A stretch of 64,000 bases of DNA from Gracilimonas sp. (GCF_017641085.1 NZ_JAEPPI010000003.1:248001-312000); one strand, 5' to 3'; positions 9,099 to 18,338 are shown, numbered from the stretch's first letter. Numbers and translations are program-made. The notes: generated by a model not told the origin, from the sequence alone.

Positions 9099-11993
9099 AT
9101 GGACATTAATTTCGAGAAAGAAGTATTTGCCCGCCGCCACAACGGACCCACTCAGGAATCAACCCAAAAAATGCTGGAGGTCATCAAAGCCGATTCTGTT
9201 GATAAGCTGATTGATGAAACCATCCCCGAAGGTATTCGCTTAGACAAACCGATGGATCTTCCCGGGGCATTAAGTGAACATGATTTTCTGACGGAATTCA
9301 AAAAACTGGCTTCCAAAAATAAAATCCATAAGTCGTTCATTGGCATGGGCTATTACGATACGCTCGTTCCCAATGTCATCAAAAGAAATATTCTCGAAAA
9401 CCCGGGTTGGTACACTGCCTATACGCCCTATCAGGCTGAAATTGCCCAGGGCCGGCTGGAGGCACTCATTAATTTTCAGACCACCGTCAGCGACCTGACC
9501 GGAATGGAGCTGGCCAACGCTTCTTTGCTGGATGAGGGAACAGCGGCCGCGGAAGCCATGAGTATGCTGTACGGACAGCGACGAGGTAAGAAGCGTAAAG
9601 AGGCGGAAGTATTCTTTGTTTCGGAATTGTGCCATCCTCAAACCATCGAAGTTCTGCAAACACGAGCTGAACCGATTGGGGTAGAAGTGAGAGTAGGAGA
9701 TCATCACGAGCTGGATGTGACCGATTCGGAATTATTTGGAATCCTGCTTCAGTACCCGGCAACCGATGGTAGTGTGGAAGATTACACGAATATTATTGAG
9801 GCAGCACATGAACATGATGTATATGCTGTGGTAGCTGCAGATTTATTGAGCCTGACGTTACTGAAAGCGCCGGGTGAAATGGGAGCCGATGTGGTAGTTG
9901 GTTCTTCTCAAAGGTTTGGCGTACCAATGGGATACGGTGGGCCGCATGCTGCCTTCTTTGCCACCAAAGAAGATTTTCAGCGAAAAATTCCGGGACGAAT
10001 TATCGGTGTTACCCAGGATGCAGAAGGCAAGCCGGCTTATCGCATGGCACTGCAAACCCGTGAACAACACATTCGCCGGGAAAAAGCCACTTCCAATATT
10101 TGTACCGCTCAGGTGCTGCTTGGGGTGATGGCCGGGATGTATGCGGTTTATCACGGACCTGAAGGACTCAGGAACATCGCATCTAAAGTTCACGGCTTAA
10201 CCAAACTAACGAAAGCCGGAATGGAAAAGATGGGAGTCGAGGTTCAAACCAAAACCTATTTTGATACCCTGACGGTGAAGGCAGATTCAGCCAAAGTGAA
10301 AGCGGTGGCTGAACAACATGAGGTTAACTTCCGCTATGTGGACGAAAATACCATTGGCCTTTCTTTTGATGAAGCCAAGAACCTGGAAGATGCTGAGTTG
10401 GTACTTACCATTTTTGCAGAAGCCCTCGGTAAAGAGAACAGTTTTGACGTTCAGGCTGAAGCCGAACAAGTGAAAGTGGATTATCCTGAAAACCTGGCTC
10501 GCAAAACCGATTACCTGGATCACCCGGTATTTAACTTGTACCATTCGGAGCACGAAATGCTTCGATACATGAAGCGACTAGAGAATAAAGACCTTTCGCT
10601 GGTGCATTCCATGATTTCGCTTGGTTCCTGCACCATGAAATTGAATGCCACGGCTGAAATGATCCCGGTTACCTGGCCTGAATTTGGTCAAATTCACCCT
10701 TTTGCTCCCCGGAAACAGGCTGAGGGTTATACGCAATTATTTAATGAATTGAACGACTGGCTGTGTGAGATTACCGGTTTTGCGGGGATGTCGCTTCAGC
10801 CCAATTCCGGAGCCCAGGGAGAATATGCCGGATTGATGACCATTCGTGCTTACCACAAAGCCAATGGTGATGATCATCGGAATGTGGCACTTATTCCTTC
10901 ATCTGCTCACGGAACCAATCCTGCCAGTGCAGTAATGGCCGGCATGGATGTAGTTGTGGTTGATACCGACAGCCATGGTAATATATCAAGTGACGACCTT
11001 GAGGCTAAAGCTGAAAAATACAGCGACCGCCTGGCCGCGCTCATGATTACCTATCCATCAACGCATGGTGTGTTTGAACATAAAGTGAAGGATTTCTGTG
11101 AAATTATACACAAGCATGGCGGCCAGGTTTACATGGATGGTGCGAACATGAATGCCCAGGTTGGGCTGACCAGTCCCGGTGAAATCGGAGCCGATGTGTG
11201 TCACTTAAACCTGCATAAAACATTTTGTATCCCACACGGTGGTGGCGGACCGGGAATGGGCCCGATTGGAGTAGCTGAACACCTTACTCCCTTTCTGCCT
11301 TCTCATTCAGTAATTAAAACCGGTGGAGAAAAAGGGGTGAATGCCATTTCAGCAGCTCCATGGGGAAGTGCCAGCATTCTCACCATTTCCTACGCTTACA
11401 TTCGGATGATGGGCGCCAACGGGCTAACGGATGCAACGAAATACGCTATCCTGAATGCCAACTATCTGAAAGATCGTCTTAAAGATCATTATGGAATTCT
11501 TTATACCGGCAAAACCGGCCGTTCGGCCCATGAGTTTATTGTGGATCTTCGTCCGTTTAAGCAATCGGCCGGAATTGAATCCGTGGACGTAGCCAAGCGC
11601 CTGATGGATTACGGCTTCCATGCGCCAACGATGAGCTTCCCGGTTCCGGGGACGTTGATGATTGAACCTACCGAAAGTGAGTCGGTTGAAGAGCTTGATC
11701 GTTTCTGTGATGCCATGATCTCCATCCGAAAAGAGATACAGGAAATTGAAGACGGCATTGCTGACAAAGACGACAACGTACTTAAGCATGCTCCGCATAC
11801 ACAACGCGTAATTATGGCTGATGACTGGAACCGAAACTACTCCCGTGAAAAAGGAGCCTTCCCTCTGGAAGACCTCAAATACGATAAGTTCTGGCCGTCC
11901 GTTTCCCGTGTTGATGATGCCTATGGCGATCGTAATCTGGTGTGCTCTTGCATTCCGATGTCGGCGTATGAAGAAGGGATTGAAGCGGTGTAG
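9099..11993 (+). CDS. gcvP: Glycine dehydrogenase (decarboxylating), P protein of the glycine cleavage system
   Basis: A 964-residue PLP enzyme that decarboxylates glycine and passes the aminomethyl group to the lipoyl arm of GcvH. It is a single chain with both halves (GcvPA- and GcvPB-like), as in E. coli and most Bacteroidota. The PLP-binding lysine lies in [18 protein letters not shown] (11,205-11,260). Other conserved blocks are [39 protein letters not shown] and [20 protein letters not shown]. The ATG at 9099 gives the N-terminus expected for the family. GcvT, GcvH and Lpd are not in the window. The 217 bp upstream show no recognisable glycine riboswitch. Confidence 0.97.
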   Translation: MDINFEKEVFARRHNGPTQESTQKMLEVIKADSVDKLIDETIPEGIRLDKPMDLPGALSEHDFLTEFKKLASKNKIHKSFIGMGYYDTLVPNVIKRNILENPGWYTAYTPYQAEIAQGRLEALINFQTTVSDLTGMELANASLLDEGTAAAEAMSMLYGQRRGKKRKEAEVFFVSELCHPQTIEVLQTRAEPIGVEVRVGDHHELDVTDSELFGILLQYPATDGSVEDYTNIIEAAHEHDVYAVVAADLLSLTLLKAPGEMGADVVVGSSQRFGVPMGYGGPHAAFFATKEDFQRKIPGRIIGVTQDAEGKPAYRMALQTREQHIRREKATSNICTAQVLLGVMAGMYAVYHGPEGLRNIASKVHGLTKLTKAGMEKMGVEVQTKTYFDTLTVKADSAKVKAVAEQHEVNFRYVDENTIGLSFDEAKNLEDAELVLTIFAEALGKENSFDVQAEAEQVKVDYPENLARKTDYLDHPVFNLYHSEHEMLRYMKRLENKDLSLVHSMISLGSCTMKLNATAEMIPVTWPEFGQIHPFAPRKQAEGYTQLFNELNDWLCEITGFAGMSLQPNSGAQGEYAGLMTIRAYHKANGDDHRNVALIPSSAHGTNPASAVMAGMDVVVVDTDSHGNISSDDLEAKAEKYSDRLAALMITYPSTHGVFEHKVKDFCEIIHKHGGQVYMDGANMNAQVGLTSPGEIGADVCHLNLHKTFCIPHGGGGPGMGPIGVAEHLTPFLPSHSVIKTGGEKGVNAISAAPWGSASILTISYAYIRMMGANGLTDATKYAILNANYLKDRLKDHYGILYTGKTGRSAHEFIVDLRPFKQSAGIESVDVAKRLMDYGFHAPTMSFPVPGTLMIEPTESESVEELDRFCDAMISIRKEIQEIEDGIADKDDNVLKHAPHTQRVIMADDWNRNYSREKGAFPLEDLKYDKFWPSVSRVDDAYGDRNLVCSCIPMSAYEEGIEAV

Positions 11994-11999
11994 AATAGC

Positions 12000-12041
12000 T
12001 TGAACATCCAACAAGGAACATCCAACGTTGAAAGTTGAACG
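12000..12041. repeat. Short intergenic direct repeat (GAACATCCAAC twice)
   Basis: GAACATCCAAC occurs at 12,002-12,012 and 12,016-12,026, followed by the related GTTGAAAGTTGAAC. It lies in the gap behind gcvP and has the look of the dispersed TTGAACATCCAAC-type intergenic repeats I associate with Bacteroidota/Balneolota genomes; the wider family cannot be verified here. Confidence 0.4.
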
Positions 12042-12113
12042 TTTCTTGAAAACTTTGAAGGAGTAAAGGACTGACAGTCATTTCTGCGAAAACTCTGGAA
12101 GGATGTGTAAACC

Positions 12114-12746
12114 CTATTCTTTTGTAAAATCCTTCACCCCGGCATACACCGGTATATCCATGCGGTTTTGTTTGGGGACCAGAGGGCAGGAATATTTGGT
12201 GTTATACACGCAGTAGGGGTTGTATGCTTTGTTAAAGTCAATGATGACCGAATCACCGGCGGGAATCCACATTTCCAGGTAACGACCACCGCCGTAGGTT
12301 TCTGCTCCGTTGGTTTCATCCCTGAAAGGCAAGAAGAGATAGTTTTTATACTTTTCTGTTTCCCTCAGCTCGTGACTTTGAAATACATCCAGGGAAACGG
12401 GCCGGCCGTAAACGGAGAAATGAAGTTCTCCGTACTTCTCATAGGTTTTAACTTCAGAAGTGGTGGTCGGCATGTCAAAAGCCGGCTGGTTGGGGGTTCT
12501 GGTGAACTTAGCTTTGATGTAATAATCCAGGTTAATGGGGAAGTAGTCCAGCCCGGTGAATTGTTCAAAGTCTTCTTCTTTCAGCGGCGAAGTATCCCGA
12601 TTCTGAAAGGCCTGATCTAAAGAATCCTGATAGGATTTAATTTCATTAATTAAGTATGTATCCGGTTGTTGCCCCGAAGCAAAACTCATCCCGCCAAATA
12701 CTAAAAAAACGGTTAATAATAATGTACGAAAGTTCATGGGGAGCAT
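12114..12746 (-). CDS. DUF1684 domain-containing exported protein
   Basis: A 210-residue protein. Its signal peptide begins at the second methionine (12,737; MNFRTLLLTVFLVFGGMSFA), so either ATG could be used. The body contains the DUF1684 pattern: YQDSLDQAFQNRD, LKEEDFEQFTGLDYFPIN, then LFLPFRDETNGAETYGGGRY and IIDFNKAYNPYCVYNTKYSC, and finally CPLVPKQNRMDIPVYAGVK. The domain is widespread in bacteria and haloarchaea with unproven function. Its start codon abuts the stop codon of the OsmC gene (TAAATG), so the two are translationally coupled. The mature protein is probably periplasmic. Confidence 0.85.
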   Translation of the reverse strand: MLPMNFRTLLLTVFLVFGGMSFASGQQPDTYLINEIKSYQDSLDQAFQNRDTSPLKEEDFEQFTGLDYFPINLDYYIKAKFTRTPNQPAFDMPTTTSEVKTYEKYGELHFSVYGRPVSLDVFQSHELRETEKYKNYLFLPFRDETNGAETYGGGRYLEMWIPAGDSVIIDFNKAYNPYCVYNTKYSCPLVPKQNRMDIPVYAGVKDFTKE

Positions 12747-13196
12747 TTATTCGGTTACGGAACTTTTAATTCGGATGTCGGCCTCAAGGGTGCGGTGAAC
12801 CGGGCATTTCCTGGATATATCCAGAAGTTTTTCGAGCTGTTCCTGGCTTAAATCTCCTTTAACAATCAGCTCTTTTTCGATGACGTCAATCTTACTTTTG
12901 GGGTCTTCACAGTTCTGGCAGTCTTCGTCGTGGCGTTTGTTATGGCGAAGTTCAAGATATAGATCTTTCACCGGCCACCCTTTTCGTTCGGCGTACATTT
13001 TCACCGTCATAAGTGTGCATGATCCTAATCCCATCAAGAGGTAATCATACGGGTCGGGGCCCTGATCTTCGCCTCCATCCACATGTTCGGGTTCGTCGGC
13101 GAGGAGTTCATGTTTTCCCGCTGTCAACGTAGTTTTAAACTTTTCATTTTCAGGCAGGTGGGCGTGTACAATCTTCTTTGCGTTTTCTTCACTCAT
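12747..13196 (-). CDS. OsmC/Ohr family peroxiredoxin-like protein
   Basis: A 149-residue cytoplasmic protein of the OsmC fold. Both redox-active cysteines are present: one in LMGLGSCTLMTVKMYAERKG and one in ISRKCPVHRTLEADI. In the family these reduce organic hydroperoxides with lipoyl or thiol donors. An extra pair DEDCQNCED (about 79-87) could form a second disulfide or a metal site and is not universal. It is the first gene of a two-gene unit with the DUF1684 protein. The upstream 190 bp are AT-rich with a degenerate inverted repeat (GTTAAAT... and ...ATTTAAAAT) around 13,207-13,290. Confidence 0.9.
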   Translation of the reverse strand: MSEENAKKIVHAHLPENEKFKTTLTAGKHELLADEPEHVDGGEDQGPDPYDYLLMGLGSCTLMTVKMYAERKGWPVKDLYLELRHNKRHDEDCQNCEDPKSKIDVIEKELIVKGDLSQEQLEKLLDISRKCPVHRTLEADIRIKSSVTE

Positions 13197-13387
13197 TTCA
13201 GAAATGTTAAATGATGAATGTTAAATTTTAAATGACAGCATGTCTCGTTCTTGAATGAACTTAACATTTAGCATTTAAAATTTAAGATTCATAATTCCAT
13301 AACAATCATCTAATCAATTCATAACACTTGGGATAACCCATGATAACATAGGCTGGCGATCTTTGTCCCAAATAATCATCTCAGACT

Positions 13388-14203
13388 ATGAAAAGATCAA
13401 TCGATACCGTTGTAATATCTGATGTTCACCTCGGCACCATTGGCTGCCATGCTGTCGAACTGGTTCAATATCTGAATTCCATCGATCCCAAGCGAGTCAT
13501 TCTAAATGGAGACTTCGTGGATATGTGGAACTTCCGAAAATACTACTGGCCGGAATCCCACATGCACGTCATCCGTACGCTTATCACCATGATGACCAAC
13601 GGGGTGGATATCTATTACCTGACGGGCAATCATGACGAAACCTTACGAAAAGTCTCCAGCCTGCAGTTGGGTCCGCTGTTTATTAGGGACAAACTGGTGC
13701 TTGAGCTGAATGGAGAGAAAGTCTGGTTTTTCCACGGGGATATTTTTGATGTGACCATGAAACACAGTAAGTGGATTGCCAAGCTGGGCGGACAAGGATA
13801 TGAAATGTTGATCCTGATAAACCGCTGGATGAACTGGATATCTCAGAAAATGGGATATGGGAAGTTCTCGTTATCAAAAAAAATTAAAGATGGGGTAAAA
13901 ACAGCCGTCAATTTTATCGATGACTTTGAAGTGACGGCTATGGAGCTGGCCATTGACGAAGGGTACGATTATGTGGTATGCGGTCATATCCATCAACCCA
14001 AAATACGCGGGTATGAAAATGAGAAAGGATCGGTGATTTATCTCAATTCCGGAGACTGGGTTGAAAACCTGACCTGCCTTGAATATGACGGAGGAGAATG
14101 GAGCCTGTATCGTTATTCCGAAGATACCGTTTTACAAGAGAACCCAAGGATTAACCAGCTTATGAAGAGCCATACGCTTAATAAAAAACTGATGATCGGA
14201 TGA
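13388..14203 (+). CDS. Metallophosphoesterase, UDP-2,3-diacylglucosamine diphosphatase (LpxH)-like
   Basis: A 271-residue calcineurin-like phosphoesterase. All dimetal-binding motifs are in order: SDVHLG (12-17), NGDFVDMW, TGNHDE, FFHGDIFD and GHIHQP. The family hydrolyses UDP-2,3-diacylglucosamine to lipid X in lipid A synthesis, or related nucleotide-lipid substrates. Its stop overlaps the start of the following glycosyltransferase (ATGA-type, 14,200-14,203), so they form a tight two-gene operon that probably works on envelope glycolipids. Whether this is the sole LpxH of the cell cannot be told from the window. Confidence 0.85.
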   Translation: MKRSIDTVVISDVHLGTIGCHAVELVQYLNSIDPKRVILNGDFVDMWNFRKYYWPESHMHVIRTLITMMTNGVDIYYLTGNHDETLRKVSSLQLGPLFIRDKLVLELNGEKVWFFHGDIFDVTMKHSKWIAKLGGQGYEMLILINRWMNWISQKMGYGKFSLSKKIKDGVKTAVNFIDDFEVTAMELAIDEGYDYVVCGHIHQPKIRGYENEKGSVIYLNSGDWVENLTCLEYDGGEWSLYRYSEDTVLQENPRINQLMKSHTLNKKLMIG

Positions 14204-15237
14204 AAATACTTTATGGTATTCAGGGTACAGGGCACGGGCATATAAGCCGGGCACGGGTGGTGTTGCCTAAACTTAGAGAACATGCGGAGGTGGATGTGCT
14301 GGTCAGCGGTTATAATTACAAGATGAATATTGACGGAGAGATTACCTATAAAGCCCGCGGACTCAGCCTGGCTTACGACAATAACGGGAGCGTGGATATG
14401 TTGGAAACAGCGCTAAATCTTCATCCTATAAAGTTTATACAGGATATGCAGGCAATCCCGATTGAAGAGTACGATTTTGTGGTGAATGACTTTGAGCCGG
14501 TGTCGGCATGGGCAGCTAATGGAGCCGGAATTCCTTGTGTAGCTATCAGTCATCAGGCTTCATTCTTGTCAGATAAAGCTCCGCGTCCCGTTAAGAAATC
14601 GCTGGTTGCTGAACAGGTGATGAAGCACTTTGCTCCCAGTACGGCAGCTGTAGGCTCTCACTACCTGCGATACGACGACTTTATTGAACCACCCATCATT
14701 CGCCGACAAATCCGGAATTTGAACCCTGTATTGGGGAATCATATTACCGTTTACCTGCCTGCTTTCGACCACCAAAGCTTGTGTAGCATATTCAATCAGG
14801 TTCCGAAAGTGCAATGGCACGTCTTTTCTCCAAATTGTGAGGAGATTTACACGAAAGGAAATGTGAAAGTATATCCGGTTGGGAAAGAAACTTTTCTGGA
14901 GAGTATTGAAAGCTGCTTGGGCATAGTATCGGCCACCGGATTTGAAACCACTGCTGAAGCTATGTTCCTGGGAAAGAAGCTGCTCACCATTCCCATCAAA
15001 AACCAATACGAGCAGTTGTGCAATGCCGAAGCCCTTACCCGGCTGGGAGGAACGGTGGTTTACCATATAGATCAGAACTTCGTCCAAACTTTATCCCGTT
15101 GGATCGATGAGGGATTGGTATTGAATCTGCCTGAAATTTCGGATGAGGATGAGCTGGTCAACAAAATTATTATTGCTGGAACAGGAGAAGGAATAACAAA
15201 CAAGGTGCACGAAAAAGTGAGAGTAGAAGTGGCTTAG
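14200..15237 (+). CDS. MJ1255/VC2487-like glycosyltransferase (GT-B fold)
   Basis: A 345-residue soluble protein that starts with MKILYGIQGTGHGHISRA, the nucleotide-sugar-binding start of the MJ1255/VC2487 family. The C-terminal half has the acceptor/donor region typical of GT-B enzymes: GIVSATGFETTAEAMFLGKK followed by IPIKNQYEQLCNAEALTRLG. The sugar donor and acceptor are unknown. Four-base overlap with the upstream phosphoesterase implies coupled translation and a shared role, perhaps in outer-membrane lipid or glycan assembly. No terminator with a T-run was found directly behind it. Confidence 0.83.
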   Translation: MKILYGIQGTGHGHISRARVVLPKLREHAEVDVLVSGYNYKMNIDGEITYKARGLSLAYDNNGSVDMLETALNLHPIKFIQDMQAIPIEEYDFVVNDFEPVSAWAANGAGIPCVAISHQASFLSDKAPRPVKKSLVAEQVMKHFAPSTAAVGSHYLRYDDFIEPPIIRRQIRNLNPVLGNHITVYLPAFDHQSLCSIFNQVPKVQWHVFSPNCEEIYTKGNVKVYPVGKETFLESIESCLGIVSATGFETTAEAMFLGKKLLTIPIKNQYEQLCNAEALTRLGGTVVYHIDQNFVQTLSRWIDEGLVLNLPEISDEDELVNKIIIAGTGEGITNKVHEKVRVEVA

Positions 15238-15740
15238 TTGTTAAAAAAGTAGTTTGGCATTTCATATAGCCCCTCTCTGTCGTCGCCTTTGGTAAGGGGA
15301 AAGAATTCTTTGGTAGCATTCTTATCTATTCAGAAAATCGACCCATCCTGAGATATTGAAGGAACTTTGTCAGAAAATGTTTAGATCTCCTATTCTTGTA
15401 TCGGTGCTTTATATAGCAAATATAGATATGCGAATGACCGATGAACCGAGTGATCGATTTGCGAACTGTCGTGCTAATTAACCCATCATCGCGGGCCGTG
15501 ACCCGTGATCTCCTTTATCGACGTCCGAAGCCGGAAAAGGAGATCCCGCATCTCCGCTACGCTTCATGCGGGATGACATGTAATTAACGTTCTTTATTGC
15601 GAGGAGTCGGGGTTCTAATTCAGGATTAGGATGTATAATGATGAAGCAATCTCCATTAATTAAGCACCCGGAAAATAGAAGCTTTTTCTTCATTCAACCT
15701 TCATAGTAAATGACGACCTTCCGGTAACAACTAATAACAG
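15238..15740. other. Intergenic region with repeat-like hairpin, no gene seen
   Basis: About 500 bp without a convincing gene. It holds a perfect 9-bp stem ATCCCGCAT (15,543-15,551) / ATGCGGGAT (15,566-15,574) with a 14-nt loop, flanked by AGATCC and GGATGAC. The architecture resembles a dispersed intergenic repeat and partly recurs at 59,088-59,112. A weak CCCCT/AGGGG hairpin at 15,270-15,299 could serve the glycosyltransferase operon as terminator. A 71-codon open frame on the minus strand runs through the repeat and is not believed. Confidence 0.6.
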
Positions 15741-15751
15741 AGGAGGTTGTG

Positions 15752-16714
15752 ATGAAAGCCAGTCATATCTTAGTCCCTACCGATTTTTCTGAAGCTTCTC
15801 TTGAAGCGGTTAAAATGGCGGCTAAATTTGTGGAGATGTACGACAGCACCGTTGACCTCATCCACGTGATCCCGCTAATGAGCTATTACGATGAGAGCAT
15901 GCAGCATTTAGGCGTTCCGTTTGATATGGAAAAGGATCTGTATCCCAAAGTACTCAAAACAGCGAACGACAAACTGCATGAAATCGCTGAAGAATATATC
16001 CCCAAAGAGCATCGCGGACAGTTAATCAATCTGGTAGGGCGAAAGCCTTCTCAGGTGATTGCAAATAAGGCCAATGAAAGCCAGTACGATTTGGTCATTA
16101 TGAGTAACAAAGGTGGCCATGACTCAGATGAAGTTCGTAGTCATATCACCGAGAAAGTAATCCGATATAGCGAAAAGCCGGTGCTTAGTATTGGTACCTC
16201 TTTCGGTGGAAATGACATCCACGAAATCCTGGTTCCGATGGATGGTTCCGGCGACTCTGTGGCACCACTGGTTCAGGCCTTCGATTTTGCTCATGCCTTT
16301 GATGCCGGTATCACACTGATGCACATCATTGAGCCGTATTCGCTGGGTATGGAAGTGATGCCATTTACTGTGGAAGATGATACTGCCGTCTATCACTCAC
16401 TGATAAGTAACATCAACAAATATTTCGAAAAACATCCTGAGTTAGGATTCACTATCCAGCGTACCGGTGTTGATTTTGAAGACCTGCTGGTGAGAGAAAC
16501 TGAGAGCGGTTCATCATCGGTGAAAGTAGTAAGCATTGTGAAGAAAGGATTCTCAGCCCATACTGAAATCTGCGATTATGCTAACAACAGTGCAGATATG
16601 GTGATTATGAGCACCCATGGAAGAACCGGTATAGCCCGCATACTTCTGGGCTCAACCACAGCCATCGTGGCTCAGCACCTGAAAAAACCACTGATGACCT
16701 TACGCCCTGAATAA
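15752..16714 (+). CDS. Tandem universal stress protein (two UspA domains)
   Basis: A 320-residue cytoplasmic protein made of two UspA domains (about 1-145 and 150-320). The second ends with the ATP-binding pattern STHGRTGIARILLGSTTAIV; the first has a weaker equivalent (MSNKGGHDSDEVRSHITEKV). Usp proteins bind nucleotides and support survival of starvation, oxidative or respiratory stress. A strong Shine-Dalgarno AGGAGG (15,741-15,746) stands 5 nt before ATG 15,752, so this start is preferred over the GTG at 15,749. Monocistronic, followed by a clear terminator at 16,768-16,806. Confidence 0.92.
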   Translation: MKASHILVPTDFSEASLEAVKMAAKFVEMYDSTVDLIHVIPLMSYYDESMQHLGVPFDMEKDLYPKVLKTANDKLHEIAEEYIPKEHRGQLINLVGRKPSQVIANKANESQYDLVIMSNKGGHDSDEVRSHITEKVIRYSEKPVLSIGTSFGGNDIHEILVPMDGSGDSVAPLVQAFDFAHAFDAGITLMHIIEPYSLGMEVMPFTVEDDTAVYHSLISNINKYFEKHPELGFTIQRTGVDFEDLLVRETESGSSSVKVVSIVKKGFSAHTEICDYANNSADMVIMSTHGRTGIARILLGSTTAIVAQHLKKPLMTLRPE

Positions 16715-16767
16715 AAGCCGGCGCTAAGAAATTGACATTCAGGGACTACCAAAGTGAGTGAAAGGAG

Positions 16768-16806
16768 CCCGTGCATGTGAAGTAGCTTGTACGGGTTTCT
16801 TGTTTT
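16768..16806 (+). terminator. Rho-independent terminator after the universal stress gene
   Basis: Stem CCCGTGCA (16,768-16,775) / TGTACGGG (16,788-16,795), one G-U pair, 12-nt loop, followed by TTTCTTGTTTT. Confidence 0.8.
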
Positions 16807-16827
16807 GAGGTGGGATCATGATAAAAG

Positions 16828-16901
16828 TGGGCCCGGAGGGACTTGAACCCCCGACCAATCGATTATGAGTCGACTGCTCTAACCAACTGAGCTACGGGCC
16901 C
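16828..16901 (-). tRNA. tRNA with CAU anticodon, probably tRNA-Ile2 (lysidine type)
   Basis: The minus strand folds into a full cloverleaf of 74 nt: acceptor GGGCCCG/CGGGCCC, D arm GCTC...GAGC, anticodon stem GTCGA/TCGAT around loop CTCATAA (anticodon CAT), T arm GGGGG-TTCAAGT-CCCTC, discriminator A; CCA is not encoded. The anticodon arm and following TTGGTC strongly resemble tRNA-Ile2, which reads AUA after lysidine modification, rather than initiator or elongator Met; elongator Met remains possible. The gene marks the left border of the AT-rich phage-like remnant and of the metal island. Confidence 0.92.
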
Positions 16902-16956
16902 TTTTGTTAATTAAACGACGATTTACCCAAAAAATGCCTTGAACTTGAAAGCTCAT

Positions 16957-16994
16957 GTACACCAAGACGTACACCAAAGAAATTTTGTACACCA
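16957..16994. repeat. Three direct repeats GTACACCA next to the tRNA
   Basis: GTACACCA occurs at 16,957-16,964, 16,969-16,976 and 16,987-16,994 (steps of 12 and 18 bp), just upstream of the tRNA gene. They could be arm-type sites of a former integration module or protein-binding sites; no integrase gene is present. Confidence 0.5.
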
Positions 16995-17070
16995 TTGCTA
17001 CCCAGTTTTTGGCAGCTGGCGTTAATTTTTTCAATTGTGTAGATGATGTTAGGCATTCCTCGAAAGTCGC

Positions 17071-17086
17071 TTACTTAGGGAAGTAA
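17071..17086. promoter_or_regulatory. Putative repressor operator, copy 1
   Basis: Dyad TTACTT-AGGG-AAGTAA, 16 bp, located downstream of the repressor gene. It has the same half-sites and spacer length as the dyad at 17,563-17,578 in the divergent promoter region. Confidence 0.5.
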
Positions 17087-17117
17087 ATATAGGGATTATT
17101 CTCAGCTCAATTCAAAA

Positions 17118-17504
17118 TTAATTCCCTCTATTTTTAAGAAAATCAGTAAGCGTCTCAGCTAACTTTATTTGAATATCAGAAGCTTCCTTTTTGCCTTCTT
17201 CAGATTCATCGAATTGATAGTCTAAAATTTCTTTAAGTGCTAATTCAGCTCGTTCTTTTTTTGACAAATTCTTGACACTCTCCTCAAAAGGTTTTCCCTC
17301 ACCTGTAAGCAGCCAAGTTCCATTACAACCGGAACCAATAACGATTCGGGCAAGCACTTCGGAACCAGGTTTTTTTATCCTTCCACTCTTCAAATCAGTA
17401 ATTAACGAATAGTTGGAAATACCACATTTGTCTAAAAATTCTTTTGCAGAATTATATCTATTGCTAATTAAAATAATTCTTTCAGCGATCGGGTTTTTAC
17501 TCAT
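17118..17504 (-). CDS. Phage-type helix-turn-helix repressor (CI-like, short)
   Basis: A 128-residue DNA-binding protein. The N-terminal part has a degenerate HTH (AKEFLDKCGISNYSLITDLK, then GRIKKPGSEVLARI), followed by CNGTWLLTGEGKPFEES, the hallmark that links the HTH to the rest of the protein in Bacteroidota phage repressors. The C-terminal portion is a short helical tail; the S24 autoprotease domain of full-length CI proteins is absent, so it is either a naturally short repressor or a truncated one. It is transcribed away from two small genes, as in a lysogeny switch, and a 16-bp dyad lies in the shared promoter region. Confidence 0.78.
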   Translation of the reverse strand: MSKNPIAERIILISNRYNSAKEFLDKCGISNYSLITDLKSGRIKKPGSEVLARIVIGSGCNGTWLLTGEGKPFEESVKNLSKKERAELALKEILDYQFDESEEGKKEASDIQIKLAETLTDFLKNRGN

Positions 17505-17562
17505 TTTGCTTGACTTGTATTAAACTCGAAGTGTAACTTATCGTTAATTAACTAAAATTCAT

Positions 17563-17578
17563 TTACTTACAAAAGTAA
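17563..17578. promoter_or_regulatory. Putative repressor operator, copy 2, in the divergent promoter
   Basis: Dyad TTACTT-ACAA-AAGTAA between the CI-like gene (start 17,504) and the divergent gene (start 17,601). A shifted perfect dyad ACTTAC-AAAA-GTAAGT (17,565-17,580) overlaps it. Position 23 bp before the rightward gene fits a repressor or Cro-type operator. Confidence 0.6.
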
Positions 17579-17600
17579 GTAGATAAAATAATATACCCCC

Positions 17601-17861
17601 ATGTCTAATCAAATAACAGAAACTCATTATAAATTGAAGATAGCGCTGTTGGTTAGGAGAGTTGGCATCAAAGAATTCGCCAATAACTTAAGGAAACCGG
17701 ATGGTAAGATCGGGATCTCACACCAAGCACTTATAAGAGTGGCACAAGACAAAGAAAAAACTCCCTGGATCAAAAATGTGATCCATAAAACAATCAAAGA
17801 AACCAGTAAAGATTACCCAAACATTTGGGAGGAATTATTTAAAAGAAATGACACAAACTAA
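17601..17861 (+). CDS. Small Cro-like/phage regulatory protein (putative)
   Basis: An 86-residue basic protein. The segment FANNLRKPDGKIGISHQALI, then RVAQDKEKTPWIKNVIHKTI, resembles small phage or plasmid DNA-binding proteins, but no standard HTH family is certain. It is divergent from the CI-like repressor across a dyad operator, which suggests the Cro-like side of a genetic switch. It overlaps the next gene by 14 bp. AT-rich composition like its two neighbours. Confidence 0.6.
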   Translation: MSNQITETHYKLKIALLVRRVGIKEFANNLRKPDGKIGISHQALIRVAQDKEKTPWIKNVIHKTIKETSKDYPNIWEELFKRNDTN

Positions 17862-18102
17862 ACAACAGCAATTATTTAAAGTATTAAGTGGCATTGAAAG
17901 CCAACTTGAACATGTTAGGTTTTTAATAAATGACTCAGTCCCATCTAGTGATTGGATTGATACCAAAGAATTTTCAAATAGATCTACCCTAAATAATAAA
18001 ACAGTAACCAATTATGTGGGTAAGGGAGTTATTAAGAAGGCTAAAAAAATTAATGGAAGATATCTCATTCATGTTTCGGAGCTGGAATATTGGAGCAAGT
18101 AG
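17848..18102 (+). CDS. Excisionase-like/MerR-type helix-turn-helix protein
   Basis: An 84-residue protein whose C-terminal half has the winged-helix excisionase (HTH_17) pattern: DWIDTKEFSNRSTLNNKTVT, then NYVGKGVIKKAKKINGRYLI and a terminal HVSELEYWSK. Such proteins direct integrase in excising mobile elements. The overlap with the previous gene implies co-expression. No integrase or relaxase follows, so the element is a remnant or depends on functions elsewhere. Confidence 0.65.
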   Translation: MTQTKQQQLFKVLSGIESQLEHVRFLINDSVPSSDWIDTKEFSNRSTLNNKTVTNYVGKGVIKKAKKINGRYLIHVSELEYWSK

Positions 18103-18305
18103 ATAGAATCTTCTCACCAGTCAATTCAAATGCAATTAACAGATTTAACATCTTAGGTCTTGCTGCCTTAATTGTATCCAGTCGTGAGTTGAAAAGTTTT
18201 TCAAAGCGCTTAGGCTAACAAAATCAGGGCTTAAAGACAACAAGTACCTTTGCAGAACCTTAACACTGACTATACCATAATATTTGACCCGTTCGCTCTA
18301 ATTCA
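18103..18305. other. AT-rich intergenic region at the phage remnant/metal island junction
   Basis: About 200 bp with no supported gene. A short in-frame-looking stretch around 18,150-18,240 is broken by stops and may be decayed coding sequence. Nothing recognisable as an attachment-site copy of the tRNA was found here. Confidence 0.5.
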
Positions 18306-18338
18306 TTTAAGCTTAATTTAAGCAAGGGTTCTTATAAT
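18306..18338 (+). promoter_or_regulatory. TTTAAG-N5-TTTAAG box with -10, P-II/Met-rich operon
   Basis: Direct repeat TTTAAG-CTTAA-TTTAAG (18,306-18,322), 10 nt gap, then TATAAT (18,333-18,338). One of eight such promoters in the island. Placement of the repeat over the -35 region is typical for activation by an OmpR/CusR-type response regulator. Confidence 0.75.

Noticed and set aside
15478-15693. 71-codon minus-strand frame
   Set aside because: Runs through an intergenic repeat-like hairpin, has no recognisable protein features and no Shine-Dalgarno site.
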